A stretch of 64,000 bases of DNA, taken from contig NZ_BSFD01000006.1 in the NCBI RefSeq assembly GCF_027922165.1, positions 126,779-190,778 of the forward strand, in the 5' to 3' direction. Below the pieces are notes generated by a model. It was given only the letters and a program-made list of their open reading frames with translations. It did not search any database and was not told where the DNA came from. Numbering within the stretch: position 1 is the stretch's first letter; every line of letters starts with the position of its first letter. The stretch is from Brevundimonas intermedia. GTDB taxonomy: Bacteria > Pseudomonadota > Alphaproteobacteria > Caulobacterales > Caulobacteraceae. The position numbers and the translations under genes are program-made. Below, in pieces: positions 1 through 10,074 of the stretch.

Positions 1-17
1 TCTCGGCGAACCGCTGC

Positions 18-2744
<2,727 letters not shown>

Positions 2745-2913
2745 GGAGAGTTTTCCTCTGGTCAGCGCCGCCCGACAATCCGGTTGCGCCTTCGCGCGGC
2801 AGACGCAGCGGCTCACAGGGCCCCTGCGCGCGCGGCGAAAGCCTGCTGCGGCAATCGTGCCTATAGTCCGCTCATCGCGCACCGTCCATGTGTCCACACC
2901 CTCGACGCGGACA

Positions 2914-2930
2914 TTGAGAAAGGTTCTCAA
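2914..2930. promoter_or_regulatory. Palindrome upstream of acnA, candidate regulator site
   Basis: A perfect inverted repeat with 7-bp arms and a 3-bp spacer, TTGAGAA-AGG-TTCTCAA. The geometry matches the iron-control element bound by Irr in other alphaproteobacteria (TTTAGAA-N3-TTCTAAA), differing at one base in each half. Aconitase is a common iron-regulated target, so an iron or redox regulator is plausible. Which protein binds is inference. Confidence 0.45.
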
Positions 2931-2945
2931 AACAAAGGCGTTCTT

Positions 2946-3104
2946 CTCCCTCCCCGTTCCGGGGAGGGGGGCTGAGCGGAGCGAAGCCGGGTGGGGCGGG
3001 CTCCGCGCCCCATCACTGGCCTTGCTTCCCGGAAATCGTACACCCTCGCCGGGCCGCCCCCACCCCGTCGCTACGCGACGCCCCTCCCCGGAACGGGGAG
3101 GGAG
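2946..3104. repeat. Long inverted-repeat intergenic element, copy A
   Basis: Arms at 2946-2969 and 3081-3104 are perfect 24-bp reverse complements, and each arm is itself a small CTCCCC/GGGGAG hairpin. The central segment carries GGGTGGGGCGG near the left arm and CCCCACCCCGTCGC near the right. The same components occur in reversed order at 19870-20041. No reading frame is associated; it looks like a REP/BIME-type intergenic repeat. Confidence 0.75.
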
Positions 3105-3116
3105 AGTGTCGCCGTC

Positions 3117-3740
3117 ATGATCCACACCCTCTCCATCTCCGACCTGACCGTCTCCCGCGGCGAGCGGCTCCTGTTCCAGGGGCTCGACCTGCGCATCCAG
3201 GCCGGGGAAGCCGTAGTGCTGACGGGCGCCAATGGCGCAGGCAAGACCAGTCTGCTGCGCGCCATCGCCGGCCTGCTGCGCCCCGACGCGGGGGAGGTCG
3301 CCTTCCACGACGGCGACGGCAATCCGCTGGACGAGCGGCTGGCGCGCGGCCGCGAAACCCATTTCCTCGGCCACCAGGACGGATTGAAGACCAGTCGCAC
3401 GGCGCGCCAGGAGCTGGGCTTCCAGTGCGACTGGCTGGGTCACGTCCAATGCGGCTTGGACGATGCGGTCGAAGCCTTCGGCCTCGCCCCGCTGCTGGAC
3501 CTCGAAGTCCGCCGCCTGTCCGCCGGTCAACGCCGCCGTCTGGCCATGGGCCGGCTGGTCGGGTCGCCGCGCGCCCTATGGCTGCTGGACGAGCCGATGG
3601 CGCCGCTGGACGCTCGCTGGCGCGCCGTCTTCGCCGACCAGATGCGCCGCCATCTCGACGCCGACGGCCTGATCCTCGCCGCCGTTCACGACCCCCTGCC
3701 CCTCCCCGCTCGCACCCTGGACCTGGGAGGTCTGACGTGA
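3117..3740 (+). CDS. ccmA: Heme exporter ATP-binding protein CcmA
   Basis: ATPase subunit of the CcmABCD transporter that releases holo-CcmE during System I cytochrome c maturation. The 207-residue protein has Walker A GANGAGKT (residues 37-44), the ABC signature LSAGQRRR and Walker B LWLLDEP, followed by a D-loop and a switch histidine (AVHDP). The ATG at 3117 is chosen because homology begins there; the frame runs upstream into the repeat element. It starts a ccm operon and its stop overlaps the ccmB GTG by 4 bases (GTGA). ccmE, ccmF and ccmH are not in this window. Confidence 0.93.
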   Translation: MIHTLSISDLTVSRGERLLFQGLDLRIQAGEAVVLTGANGAGKTSLLRAIAGLLRPDAGEVAFHDGDGNPLDERLARGRETHFLGHQDGLKTSRTARQELGFQCDWLGHVQCGLDDAVEAFGLAPLLDLEVRRLSAGQRRRLAMGRLVGSPRALWLLDEPMAPLDARWRAVFADQMRRHLDADGLILAAVHDPLPLPARTLDLGGLT

Positions 3741-4444
3741 GCCGTCCTGTGGACGCCGAACCCCGCCCCCCCGGCCTGCGCGGCGCGACGCGCGTGCTGC
3801 TGGAGCGCGAGCTGGACCTGGCCTGGGGCGGCGGGGGCGGCCCCCTGCTGGCCTGCGGCTTCTTCGCCTGTCTGACCGCCGTCCTGCCCCTGGCCGTGGG
3901 CGGCGATCCGCGCACGCTTTCACCCGTCGCCGGCGGGATCGCCTGGCTGGCTCTGGCCCTCGCCTCGCTGTTGTCGCTGGAGCGGCTGTTCGAGCGGGAT
4001 CTGGAGGACGGGGCGCTGGACCTGTTGGCCCTGGGCCATCTGCCGCTGGAATCGGTCGTTCTGATCAAGGCCCTGGCCCAGTGGATCGCGGTCGGCCTGC
4101 CCCTGGCCCTGACCGCGCCGGTCGCCGCCCTGGCCCTGGGTCTGCCGCCGGCTTTGATCCCGCTCACCGCCTTGTCGGCCTTGATCGGCGGGGCGGGCTT
4201 CGCCTTCACCGGAACCCTGGGCGCCGCCCTGGCCCTGGGAGCGAAACGCGGAGGCCTGTTGATCGCGGTCGTGGTCCTGCCCCTGTTCATTCCGCCGGTC
4301 GTCTTCGGGGCCGGCGCGCTGGAACGCGCCGCCTCAGGCCAGTCGCCCGGCCCGGCCCTGGCCTTCCTCACCGCCTATGTCCTGTTCGCGGGCGTCATCG
4401 CCGCCTTCGCCGGGGCCGCAGCGGTCAGGAACGCCCAGGGATGA
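3737..4444 (+). CDS. ccmB: Heme exporter membrane protein CcmB
   Basis: Integral membrane permease partner of CcmA in cytochrome c maturation, 235 residues with about six hydrophobic segments. The family pattern LERELDLAW near the N-terminus and [17 protein letters not shown] after the second membrane segment are typical of CcmB. The start is a GTG at 3737 that overlaps the ccmA stop, which implies translational coupling. An N-terminal tail of about 15 residues ([13 protein letters not shown]) precedes the conserved part. Confidence 0.9.
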   Translation: MSRPVDAEPRPPGLRGATRVLLERELDLAWGGGGGPLLACGFFACLTAVLPLAVGGDPRTLSPVAGGIAWLALALASLLSLERLFERDLEDGALDLLALGHLPLESVVLIKALAQWIAVGLPLALTAPVAALALGLPPALIPLTALSALIGGAGFAFTGTLGAALALGAKRGGLLIAVVVLPLFIPPVVFGAGALERAASGQSPGPALAFLTAYVLFAGVIAAFAGAAAVRNAQG

Positions 4445-4498
4445 CCGACGCGATCCGCCGCTTGCCCGCCGTCCCGACGCCGCGTAATCGCTGACGCC

Positions 4499-5218
4499 AT
4501 GTTCGGCCTGTCCAACCCGCAGCGCTTCATGGCCTTCACCGGCCCTCTGACCCCCGTCCTCTGGGCAGTCGCGGCCGTGCTGCTGGCGGTCGGAACCTGG
4601 CTCAGCTTCACCGTCCCCGCCGACTATCAGCAGGGCGACACGGTGCGGATCATGTTCGTCCATGTGCCCGCCGCCGTCTGGGGCCTGGGCGCCTACTCGG
4701 CCCTGGGGGTGTCCAGCTTCTTCGCCCTAGTCTTCCGCCACGCCCTGGCCGACGCCGCCGCCCGCGCCGCCGCCCTGCCCGGCGCCGCCTTCACGGCGCT
4801 CGCCCTGTTCACCGGCTCGCTGTGGGGCCAGCCGATGTGGGGAACCTGGTGGGTGTGGGACGCGCGCCTGACCAGCGTCCTGGTGCTGTTCCTCTTCTAC
4901 CTCGGCTATATGGCTCTGCGGGCCTCGATCGACGACGAACAGAAGGGGGCGCGCGCCGCCGCCGTCCTGGGTCTGGTCGGCCTGATCAACCTGCCCATCG
5001 TCAAATTCTCGGTCGACTGGTGGAACACCCTGCACCAGCCGGCCAGCTTCCTGACCCCCGGATCCTCAGGCCTGGATACGGTCTATCTGCCGCCCTTCCT
5101 GACCATGCTGGCCGCCTATGGGATCCTATTCGCGGCCCTATGGCTGACGGCGATCCGCACCGAGATCCGCCGCCGCCGCGTCCTGACCCTGCGCGCTCGC
5201 CAGGCCCTGGAAGCGTAA
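4499..5218 (+). CDS. ccmC: Heme exporter/handling protein CcmC
   Basis: Membrane protein that loads heme onto CcmE. The 239-residue protein has six predicted membrane helices and the family-defining tryptophan-rich WWD signature (WGTWWVWDARLTS, around residues 115-127) facing the periplasm, with a conserved histidine in a periplasmic loop on each side (FVHVP and LHQPAS). It follows ccmB after 54 bp and is followed by ccmD after 1 bp. Confidence 0.94.
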   Translation: MFGLSNPQRFMAFTGPLTPVLWAVAAVLLAVGTWLSFTVPADYQQGDTVRIMFVHVPAAVWGLGAYSALGVSSFFALVFRHALADAAARAAALPGAAFTALALFTGSLWGQPMWGTWWVWDARLTSVLVLFLFYLGYMALRASIDDEQKGARAAAVLGLVGLINLPIVKFSVDWWNTLHQPASFLTPGSSGLDTVYLPPFLTMLAAYGILFAALWLTAIRTEIRRRRVLTLRARQALEA

Positions 5219-5219
5219 G

Positions 5220-5471
5220 ATGCTCGACCTCGACATGACCCCCTACGCCGCCTTCGTCTGGCCCGCCTGGGGCGTCAGCGCCCTGGTCCTGGCCGCCCTG
5301 GTCGCCCGCGCCGTCATCGCCTCGCGCAGATGGAAGCGTGAGCTGGAGCGACTGGAAGCCGACGCGCCGTCTAAAGCGGTGGACGCCCCTCGTCCTCAAG
5401 CAGCGCAAAGCGCGGTAGGACAACCAGAAAGTCCTCAAGTAGCGCGAAGCGCGATAGGACCCCAAAAGTGA
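5220..5471 (+). CDS. ccmD: Heme exporter small subunit CcmD, repeat-extended
   Basis: Small single-helix protein that stabilises the CcmABC-CcmE complex. The N-terminal 50 residues carry the expected pattern: a short periplasmic start (MTPYAAFVWPAWGVSAL), one membrane segment, then a basic SRRWKRELERLEA segment. The protein is 83 residues, longer than the usual 45-65. The extra C-terminal part is encoded by two tandem copies of a 30-bp palindromic repeat (5392-5421 and 5431-5460), which give the peptides PQAAQSAVGQ and PQVARSAIGP. The stop overlaps the ccmG GTG by 4 bases, so the repeats were inserted without breaking the coupling. Confidence 0.85.
   Translation: MLDLDMTPYAAFVWPAWGVSALVLAALVARAVIASRRWKRELERLEADAPSKAVDAPRPQAAQSAVGQPESPQVARSAIGPQK
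5392..5460 (+). repeat. Two tandem copies of a 30-bp palindromic repeat inside ccmD
   Basis: Units at 5392-5421 and 5431-5460, 39 bp apart. Each begins GTCCTCAAG, has a core of the type GCGC-gaa-GCGC and ends TAGGAC, so it folds as a hairpin. Related single copies lie at 9913-9943 and 12490-12521. This is a REP-like family in which the tandem pair has become coding sequence. Confidence 0.8.
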
Positions 5472-6034
5472 ACCGCTGGCTGGCCCTGCTTCCCCTCGTG
5501 GTTCTGGTCGCCCTGGCCGCTCTGTTCGTCGGCTGGTCGCTGAAGCGCGATCCGGCCTTCAAGCCCGACGCCATGGTCGGCCAGCCCATCCCGGAAACGG
5601 TTCTGCCCATGCTGACCGGCGACACCGCCGGGCCTGGCAATCTGGACCTCAAGACGGCGGGGGTCGGTCGGCCCATGCTGGTCAATGTCTTCGCCTCCTG
5701 GTGCGCCCCCTGCCGGATCGAACACCCCAAGCTGTTGGCCCTGAAGGCGCGCGGGATCGCCGTTGTCGGCGTAGCCTACAAGGACGAGCCGGTCGCCACC
5801 CGCGCCTTCCTGGACGAGCTGGGCGATCCCTATTCCATGGTTCTGGTGGACCGCGATGGTCGGGCCGGTCTGGACCTGGGCATCTCCGGCGTGCCCGAGA
5901 CCTTCGCCGTCGACGCCATGGGCCGGATCACCGCCAAACAGTCCGGCCCCCTGCTGAACGACGCCGATATCGACCGGCTGGTCGCCTCTATGCAGGCCCC
6001 GCCGAGACCCCTGCCGAACGAAAAAGCGCGTTAA
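5468..6034 (+). CDS. ccmG: Thiol:disulfide interchange protein CcmG/DsbE
   Basis: Periplasmic membrane-anchored thioredoxin that reduces the apocytochrome c heme-binding cysteines. The 188-residue protein has an N-terminal membrane anchor (LPLVVLVALAALFVGW), then a thioredoxin fold with the active site WCAPC at residues 78-82 and the cis-proline region GISGVPETF. It is the last gene of the ccm operon here. The start is GTG at 5468, overlapping the ccmD stop. Confidence 0.93.
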   Translation: MNRWLALLPLVVLVALAALFVGWSLKRDPAFKPDAMVGQPIPETVLPMLTGDTAGPGNLDLKTAGVGRPMLVNVFASWCAPCRIEHPKLLALKARGIAVVGVAYKDEPVATRAFLDELGDPYSMVLVDRDGRAGLDLGISGVPETFAVDAMGRITAKQSGPLLNDADIDRLVASMQAPPRPLPNEKAR

Positions 6035-6053
6035 CCCTCTTTCGAGAGGCATT

Positions 6054-6089
6054 GTTAACGATTGATCGCTCCGAATGCGTTAACGATTG
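6054..6089 (+). promoter_or_regulatory. Direct repeat GTTAACGATTG x2 upstream of a small gene
   Basis: Two identical 11-bp copies (6054-6064 and 6079-6089), start-to-start 25 bp, end 3 bp before the start of the gene at 6093. TTAAC half-sites recall the CtrA motif of Caulobacterales, but the half-site spacing does not match the classic TTAA-N7-TTAA. Operator function is inference. Confidence 0.35.
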
Positions 6090-6092
6090 GGC

Positions 6093-6347
6093 ATGAGCGC
6101 GATTCGCCCCGGTTTGCCGCAGTCCCTGCCCACGCCCGTGGGCGAGGCTCCGTCTGCGCGAAACGCCCAGGCCGCCTTCTTCCGCGCCGCGATGAATCAG
6201 GTTCAGGCGTCCCAGGTTCAAACCACGCCGATCCAGGTTCAGGCGCCTGTCGCCGCCCCGACGCGCCCCGTAGCGCCGCCGCCCGCGGCCGACGGAGAAA
6301 CGCCCCGGATCATGCGTCCGGGCACCTATCTCGACATCAAGGTCTGA
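6093..6347 (+). CDS. Small Pro/Gln/Ala-rich protein of unknown function
   Basis: An 84-residue protein I do not recognise. It has no signal peptide or membrane segment. The middle is a low-complexity stretch with repeated QVQ and PV motifs, and it ends in a more conserved-looking tail, RPGTYLDIKV. The ATG at 6093 is preferred over an in-frame TTG at 6087. There is no clear Shine-Dalgarno sequence, but two direct repeats sit just upstream. Its stop abuts the stop of the convergent M48 gene with no gap. Confidence 0.6.
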   Translation: MSAIRPGLPQSLPTPVGEAPSARNAQAAFFRAAMNQVQASQVQTTPIQVQAPVAAPTRPVAPPPAADGETPRIMRPGTYLDIKV

Positions 6348-7106
6348 TCAGTTCCAGCCCTTGCTGGCGATATACTGCTGCAGCAAATTGATCCGCGTCG
6401 CATCCGACGGGTGGGTCGAGGCGAACTGCGGGACGCTGGCTTGGCGTTGCGCCGCCATCAGCCGCCACAGGGCCACGGCCTCGGACGGCTTGAACCCCGC
6501 CGCCGCCATATAGTCCACGCCCAGCCGGTCAGCCTCCAGCTCATCGCGTCGCGAGTAGGGCAGCAGCAGCCCGTATTGGGCCGCCAGGCCGCCATAGGCG
6601 TTGACCGCATCGCCATAGCGTCCCGCCGCACCGCCCACGGCCGCCAGGCCGACAGCGGTCAGCGACTGGCTCGAGGCGCGCTCGGCCGCGTGGTTGGCGA
6701 CGACATGGCCGATCTCATGACCGATGACGCTGGCCAGCTGGTCGTCGTTCTGGACCAGGGCCAGCAGGCTGTCGGTCACGCCGATCTGGCCGGACGGGAG
6801 GACGAAGGCGTTAGGGCTCTTCTCGCTGAAGACGGCGTAGTCCCAGGTCCGGCCGCCCAGGCCCGCCGCCTGAACCAGCCGCCCGCCGACACGACGGATA
6901 CGATCGACCTGGGCGCCGGAGGTCTGAACGCCCGGCTTGGCGATGGCCTCGCGCCAGGCGGCGGTCGACTGCTGCGACAGGGAGGCGTTGTCCACCAGCA
7001 GCAGCTGATTGCGCCCCAGCGCCTCGTTATAGGCGCAGGCGGACAGGGCCGAGGCCGCAACGGCGGCGACAGCCAGGACACGGAAGGGGCGACGAACAGG
7101 GATCAC
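6348..7106 (-). CDS. M48 family metalloprotease, lipoprotein
   Basis: Zinc metallopeptidase of the M48 (BepA/LoiP-like) group, predicted to act in the periplasm on envelope proteins. From a GTG at 7106 the protein is 252 residues with a lipobox LSAC (Cys24), the zinc site HEIGH at residues 130-134, and a downstream EADRLGVDY ligand region near residue 190. The GTG has GAGG 6 bases upstream. The frame continues to a TTG at 7199 but that extension is read through a 12-bp tandem repeat (GTST repeats), so I reject it. It lies downstream of and in line with the photolyase genes. Confidence 0.9.
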   Translation of the reverse strand: MIPVRRPFRVLAVAAVAASALSACAYNEALGRNQLLLVDNASLSQQSTAAWREAIAKPGVQTSGAQVDRIRRVGGRLVQAAGLGGRTWDYAVFSEKSPNAFVLPSGQIGVTDSLLALVQNDDQLASVIGHEIGHVVANHAAERASSQSLTAVGLAAVGGAAGRYGDAVNAYGGLAAQYGLLLPYSRRDELEADRLGVDYMAAAGFKPSEAVALWRLMAAQRQASVPQFASTHPSDATRINLLQQYIASKGWN

Positions 7107-7158
7107 AGGCGGCCTCGTGCACGATTTGCGGAACAGCCAAGCAAATCTCGCAGCCCCC

Positions 7159-7194
7159 GTCGAGGTTCCAGTCGAGGTTCCAGTCGAGGTTCCG
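7159..7194. repeat. 12-bp tandem repeat, three units
   Basis: Three units of GTCGAGGTTCCA (7159-7170, 7171-7182, 7183-7194, the last with one change) sit between the photolyase stop and the M48 start. They would encode GTST repeats if translated on the minus strand, but they lie outside the chosen coding sequence. Confidence 0.75.
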
Positions 7195-7195
7195 C

Positions 7196-8734
7196 TCAAT
7201 CCCTGGGCGTCGCCCCCAGCAGGGTGCGACAGGCTTCCGCCTCGGCCGCCAGGGCCGCGCGCCGGGCCTCGCCGAAACCGTCCAGGGTGCGATAGGGCAT
7301 GGCCAGCCGCACATTGTCCCTCAGCCGGCCCCGGTTTCGCTCCAGAAAGCCCCAGTACAGCCGGTTGAAGGGACAGGCCGCGTCGCCGCTCTTGCTCTTC
7401 ACATCATAGCGGCAGCCGCCGCAGTAGTCGCTCATCCGATCGATATAGGCCCCTGACGCCGCATAAGGTTTGGACCCCACGATCCCGCCGTCGGCGAACA
7501 GGGCCATGCCCCGCGTATTGGGCATCTCCACCCATTCGTAGGCGTCGGCGTAGACAGCCATATACCAGTCGTCCACGGCGTCGGGATGCACGCCCAGCAG
7601 CAGGGCCAGGTTTCCCGTCACCATCAGCCGCTGGATATGGTGGGCGTAGGCGTTGTCCCGCGTCGTCTTCACCGCATCGGCGACACAGGCCATGTCGGTC
7701 TCGCCGGACCAGTAGAACCACGGCAGGGCCCGGTCTGCGTCCAGGAAATTCCTGACCCGATACTCCGGCGCCTTCAGCCAGTAGATTCCGCGCACGAACT
7801 CCCGCCAGCCCAGGATCTGGCGGATGAAGCCCTCGACCGCGTTCAGGGGCGCCCGCCCGGCGCGATAGACCGCCTCGGCCCGGCGGCAGACGTCCAGCGG
7901 ATCGAGCAGGCCCAGGTTCAGAGAGGTCGAAATCAGCCCGTGCCACATCCACGGCTGGTTCTCCGCCATGGCGTCCTGCCAGTCGCCGAAAGACGGCAGG
8001 ATCACCTCCAGGAAATGCGCCAGCACCGCCTCGGCCTCCGCCGCCGTCGTCGGCCAGCCGAAGGCCTCCAGCGACCCGAAATGGTCCCCGAACAGCCGCT
8101 CGACATCTGCGATGGCCACTCGGGTCGTCGCATTCGGCGGGGTGCGCAGCCGCGCAGGCGGCGTCACGCCGCGCGGCAGTTTCTTGCGGTTCTCGGCGTC
8201 ATAGTTCCAGCGCCCGCCTTCCGGCTGGGCGCCGTCCATCAGCAGGCCCGTCTCGCGCCGCATCTCGCGATAGAAGAACTCCATCCGCAGCTGCGACTTG
8301 CCCGAGGCCCAGCGCCGGAACCGGTCATGCGAACAGAGGAAACGGCGATCCTCGCGGATCTCGACAGGCAGCCTCGCCCCTTCCGCAAAGCCCGCCAGAT
8401 GCTCAGCCAGCCGCCATTCGCCGCATTCGGTGGCCACCACCCGGTCGTAGCCGCCGCCCTCCAGCACCCGATCCAGTTCCCCGGTGATCGAGCCGCTGTT
8501 GTCGGGATCGTCGATCCGCACATAGCGCACCCGCACGCCCCGCGCCGCCAGCCGCTCGGCATGGTTCCGCATGGCCGCGAAGGTCAGCGCGATCTTCTGC
8601 TTGTGATGGCGGACATAGGTCGCCTCGTCGCGCACCTCGGCCATCAGGACAGTGTCGACCCCGGGCTCAAGCCCCTCCAGCGCCGACAGGCCGTCGGACA
8701 GTTGGTCGCCCAGCACCAGCCTCAGGACAGCCAT
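7196..8734 (-). CDS. phrB: Iron-sulfur (6-4) photolyase, PhrB/CryPro type
   Basis: DNA repair photolyase of the prokaryotic FeS-BCP group, which repairs (6-4) photoproducts with FAD and binds a [4Fe-4S] cluster. The protein is 512 residues. The cluster cysteines are at Cys438, Cys441 and Cys454 (YCGGC and ACPFN), the numbering of Agrobacterium PhrB, with a further Cys in TDMACVADAV near residue 350. The N-terminal half is the Rossmann-like antenna domain (LRLVLGDQLSDGL). It sits 3 bp downstream of the DCC-family gene and is probably co-transcribed with it. Confidence 0.92.
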   Translation of the reverse strand: MAVLRLVLGDQLSDGLSALEGLEPGVDTVLMAEVRDEATYVRHHKQKIALTFAAMRNHAERLAARGVRVRYVRIDDPDNSGSITGELDRVLEGGGYDRVVATECGEWRLAEHLAGFAEGARLPVEIREDRRFLCSHDRFRRWASGKSQLRMEFFYREMRRETGLLMDGAQPEGGRWNYDAENRKKLPRGVTPPARLRTPPNATTRVAIADVERLFGDHFGSLEAFGWPTTAAEAEAVLAHFLEVILPSFGDWQDAMAENQPWMWHGLISTSLNLGLLDPLDVCRRAEAVYRAGRAPLNAVEGFIRQILGWREFVRGIYWLKAPEYRVRNFLDADRALPWFYWSGETDMACVADAVKTTRDNAYAHHIQRLMVTGNLALLLGVHPDAVDDWYMAVYADAYEWVEMPNTRGMALFADGGIVGSKPYAASGAYIDRMSDYCGGCRYDVKSKSGDAACPFNRLYWGFLERNRGRLRDNVRLAMPYRTLDGFGEARRAALAAEAEACRTLLGATPRD

Positions 8735-8737
8735 GGT

Positions 8738-9112
8738 TCACCCCGCCTTGCGGGCCAGGGCCTGAAGCCGGGGGCGCACGCGCAGAAACACCCGATAGGC
8801 GGCCTCCAGCCCCGCCAGCACCATGGGTGCGCGCGCCGCCAGCCCGAGAGGGCGCAGCAGGGGAATGGCCCGCCACATGGCCGCAAAGGCCGCCGCCCCC
8901 GACAGCAGCCGCCCGTCCTCGCGGGCGTGGAACCGGGCGAGCAGGGCGTCGCGGTCCAGGGGACAGGACGCGTCGTCGCCTGAGGCCACATCGACGAACT
9001 GGATCGCGTCCCGGCGATCCAGCCGCCGCATCAGGGCGATCTCGCGACGGCACAGGGGGCAGCCCCCATCATACCAGACGAGCAGCGGGGTCTGGGTCGG
9101 GGTTGAGGGCAA
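8738..9112 (-). CDS. DCC-family (DUF393) thiol protein
   Basis: A 124-residue protein of the DCC family, named for the conserved D-x-x-C-x-x-C start. Here WYDGGCPLCRREI places the CxxC at residues 18 and 21. The fold resembles thioredoxin, and the family is annotated as putative thiol-disulfide oxidoreductase; a true substrate is unknown. The start is TTG at 9112 with GGAG 7 bases upstream. It immediately precedes the photolyase gene, a pairing that suggests a light- or redox-related role (inference). Confidence 0.83.
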   Translation of the reverse strand: MPSTPTQTPLLVWYDGGCPLCRREIALMRRLDRRDAIQFVDVASGDDASCPLDRDALLARFHAREDGRLLSGAAAFAAMWRAIPLLRPLGLAARAPMVLAGLEAAYRVFLRVRPRLQALARKAG

Positions 9113-9231
9113 GGAAAGGCTCCAGTCATCGACGACGACGGCCTTCCGGGCACGCAGCGCGCAGTCGCAATCCTATACGCAAATTTCTATAACCTGGATC
9201 AGACGCCGCCCTGATCGATGGCCGATATCCA

Positions 9232-9699
9232 ATGGATGCCGAAATGACCGACCGCCCCGCACTGCCGCCCCTCCCCCGCGTCCTGGGCTTCGCCGGACTT
9301 CTGCCCCAGGCGGCGGCGGTCGCGGTCCTGGTTTTCGGCGGGCCGGACGTCCGGTTCGCGGCCCTCAGCCTCGCCTACGCCTACGCCGCCCTGATCTTCA
9401 GCTTCCTGGGCGGGGTCTGGTGGGGCCTGGCCGCGACTGCGCAGGGCGGGGCGCCGCGTTGGGTCTGGATCGCCGCCGTGGCTCCGTCCCTGCTGGCCCT
9501 GGCGACGGCCTGGCCCTGGGCGACCGGTCAGACCTGGCCCGGCCCATCCCTGATCGTCCTGGGAGTCTGCCTCGCCGCCAGCCTGGGCGTGGATCTCCGG
9601 CTCAAGGCCGCCGGTCTGACGCCCCAGGGCTGGCTGGCCCTGCGCGCGCCTCTGTCGCTCGGACTGGGCCTCCTGACCCTCGCGGCCGGCCTGATCTAG
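9232..9699 (+). CDS. DUF3429 family membrane protein
   Basis: A 155-residue integral membrane protein with about five hydrophobic helices. The family hallmark is the first helix pair followed by YAALIFSFLGGVWWGLA. Function is unknown for the family. The ATG at 9232 is used; ATG 9244 (MTDRPALPP) is equally possible. It is divergent from the DCC/photolyase pair and ends at a bidirectional terminator shared with tRNA-Gly. Confidence 0.8.
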   Translation: MDAEMTDRPALPPLPRVLGFAGLLPQAAAVAVLVFGGPDVRFAALSLAYAYAALIFSFLGGVWWGLAATAQGGAPRWVWIAAVAPSLLALATAWPWATGQTWPGPSLIVLGVCLAASLGVDLRLKAAGLTPQGWLALRAPLSLGLGLLTLAAGLI

Positions 9700-9702
9700 G
9701 GC

Positions 9703-9743
9703 AAAAAATCGGGGCCTGCCGAAAACGACAGGCCCCTGATTTT
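9703..9743. terminator. Bidirectional terminator between DUF3429 gene and tRNA-Gly
   Basis: A GGGGCCTG/CAGGCCCC stem flanked by an A run on the left (9703-9708) and a T run on the right (9740-9743). It can end the plus-strand DUF3429 transcript and the minus-strand tRNA-Gly transcript. Confidence 0.8.
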
Positions 9744-9756
9744 GTCAGTCTCGACT

Positions 9757-9831
9757 TGGAGCGGGCGAAGAGATTCGAACTCTCGACCCCAACCTTGGCA
9801 AGGTTGTGCTCTACCACTGAGCTACGCCCGC
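9757..9831 (-). tRNA. tRNA-Gly (GCC anticodon)
   Basis: A 75-nt cloverleaf read on the minus strand: acceptor GCGGGCG pairs with CGCCCGC, the D arm is GCTCAGTGGTAGAGC, the anticodon loop is TTGCCAA (anticodon GCC) and the T arm contains GTTCGAATC. The 3' CCA is encoded (9757-9759). It carries glycine for GGC/GGU codons. Confidence 0.97.
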
Positions 9832-9882
9832 ACTCCGTAGGAGCTAGGTGCGCTCCCCGTCGAGGAGGGGGCGTATAGCGGA

Positions 9883-9912
9883 GGGTTGCGGCAGGCCGCA
9901 ACCCCTTTTTTT
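9883..9912 (+). terminator. Orphan plus-strand terminator-like hairpin
   Basis: A perfect 9-bp stem (GGGTTGCGG at 9883-9891, CCGCAACCC at 9896-9904) followed by seven T. It has the form of a Rho-independent terminator on the plus strand, but no plus-strand gene ends here. It abuts a copy of the 30-bp palindromic repeat at 9913-9943, so it may be part of that element. Confidence 0.6.
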
Positions 9913-9943
9913 GGGGCTGTCGCACTTCGTGCTGCTTGAGCCC
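9913..9943 (-). repeat. Diverged copy of the 30-bp palindromic repeat
   Basis: Reads GGGGCTGTCGCAC-ttc-GTGCTGCTTGAGCCC with a CGCAC/GTGCTG core, the counterpart of GCGC-gaa-GCGC in the other copies. It lies in the tRNA-Gly/SDR gap. The rest of this gap (9944-10074) also holds a GGCGGGAA-type inverted repeat around 10028-10046 and no gene. Confidence 0.6.
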
Positions 9944-10074
9944 AAAAAACACTCGCCGCCCCGCCGTAGACGCGCCCCGACGCTCGCCACGGAGGCGCCT
10001 TCGCGCTAAAGCAGCGAGCCTCGTCATTCCCGCGAAGGCGGGAACGCGTCGCGAGCGTAGCGCCCTTCCGCGCC

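Larger units (their letters stand above)
2745..3116. other. Divergent acnA/ccmA intergenic region
   Basis: This 372-bp gap carries the acnA 5' region (2745-2935), a perfect palindrome at 2914-2930 and a long inverted-repeat element (2946-3104) that runs up to the ccmA start. I see no small gene in it. Open frames that cross it on both strands are extensions of the neighbouring genes. Confidence 0.7.

Noticed and set aside
2914..2930. Calling the acnA palindrome a proven Irr box
   Set aside because: Each half-site differs from the consensus and Irr may be absent from this group, so only the palindrome itself is claimed.
9757..10074. tRNA-Gly as a phage or island attachment site
   Set aside because: No integrase, no direct repeat of the tRNA 3' end and only housekeeping genes on both sides.
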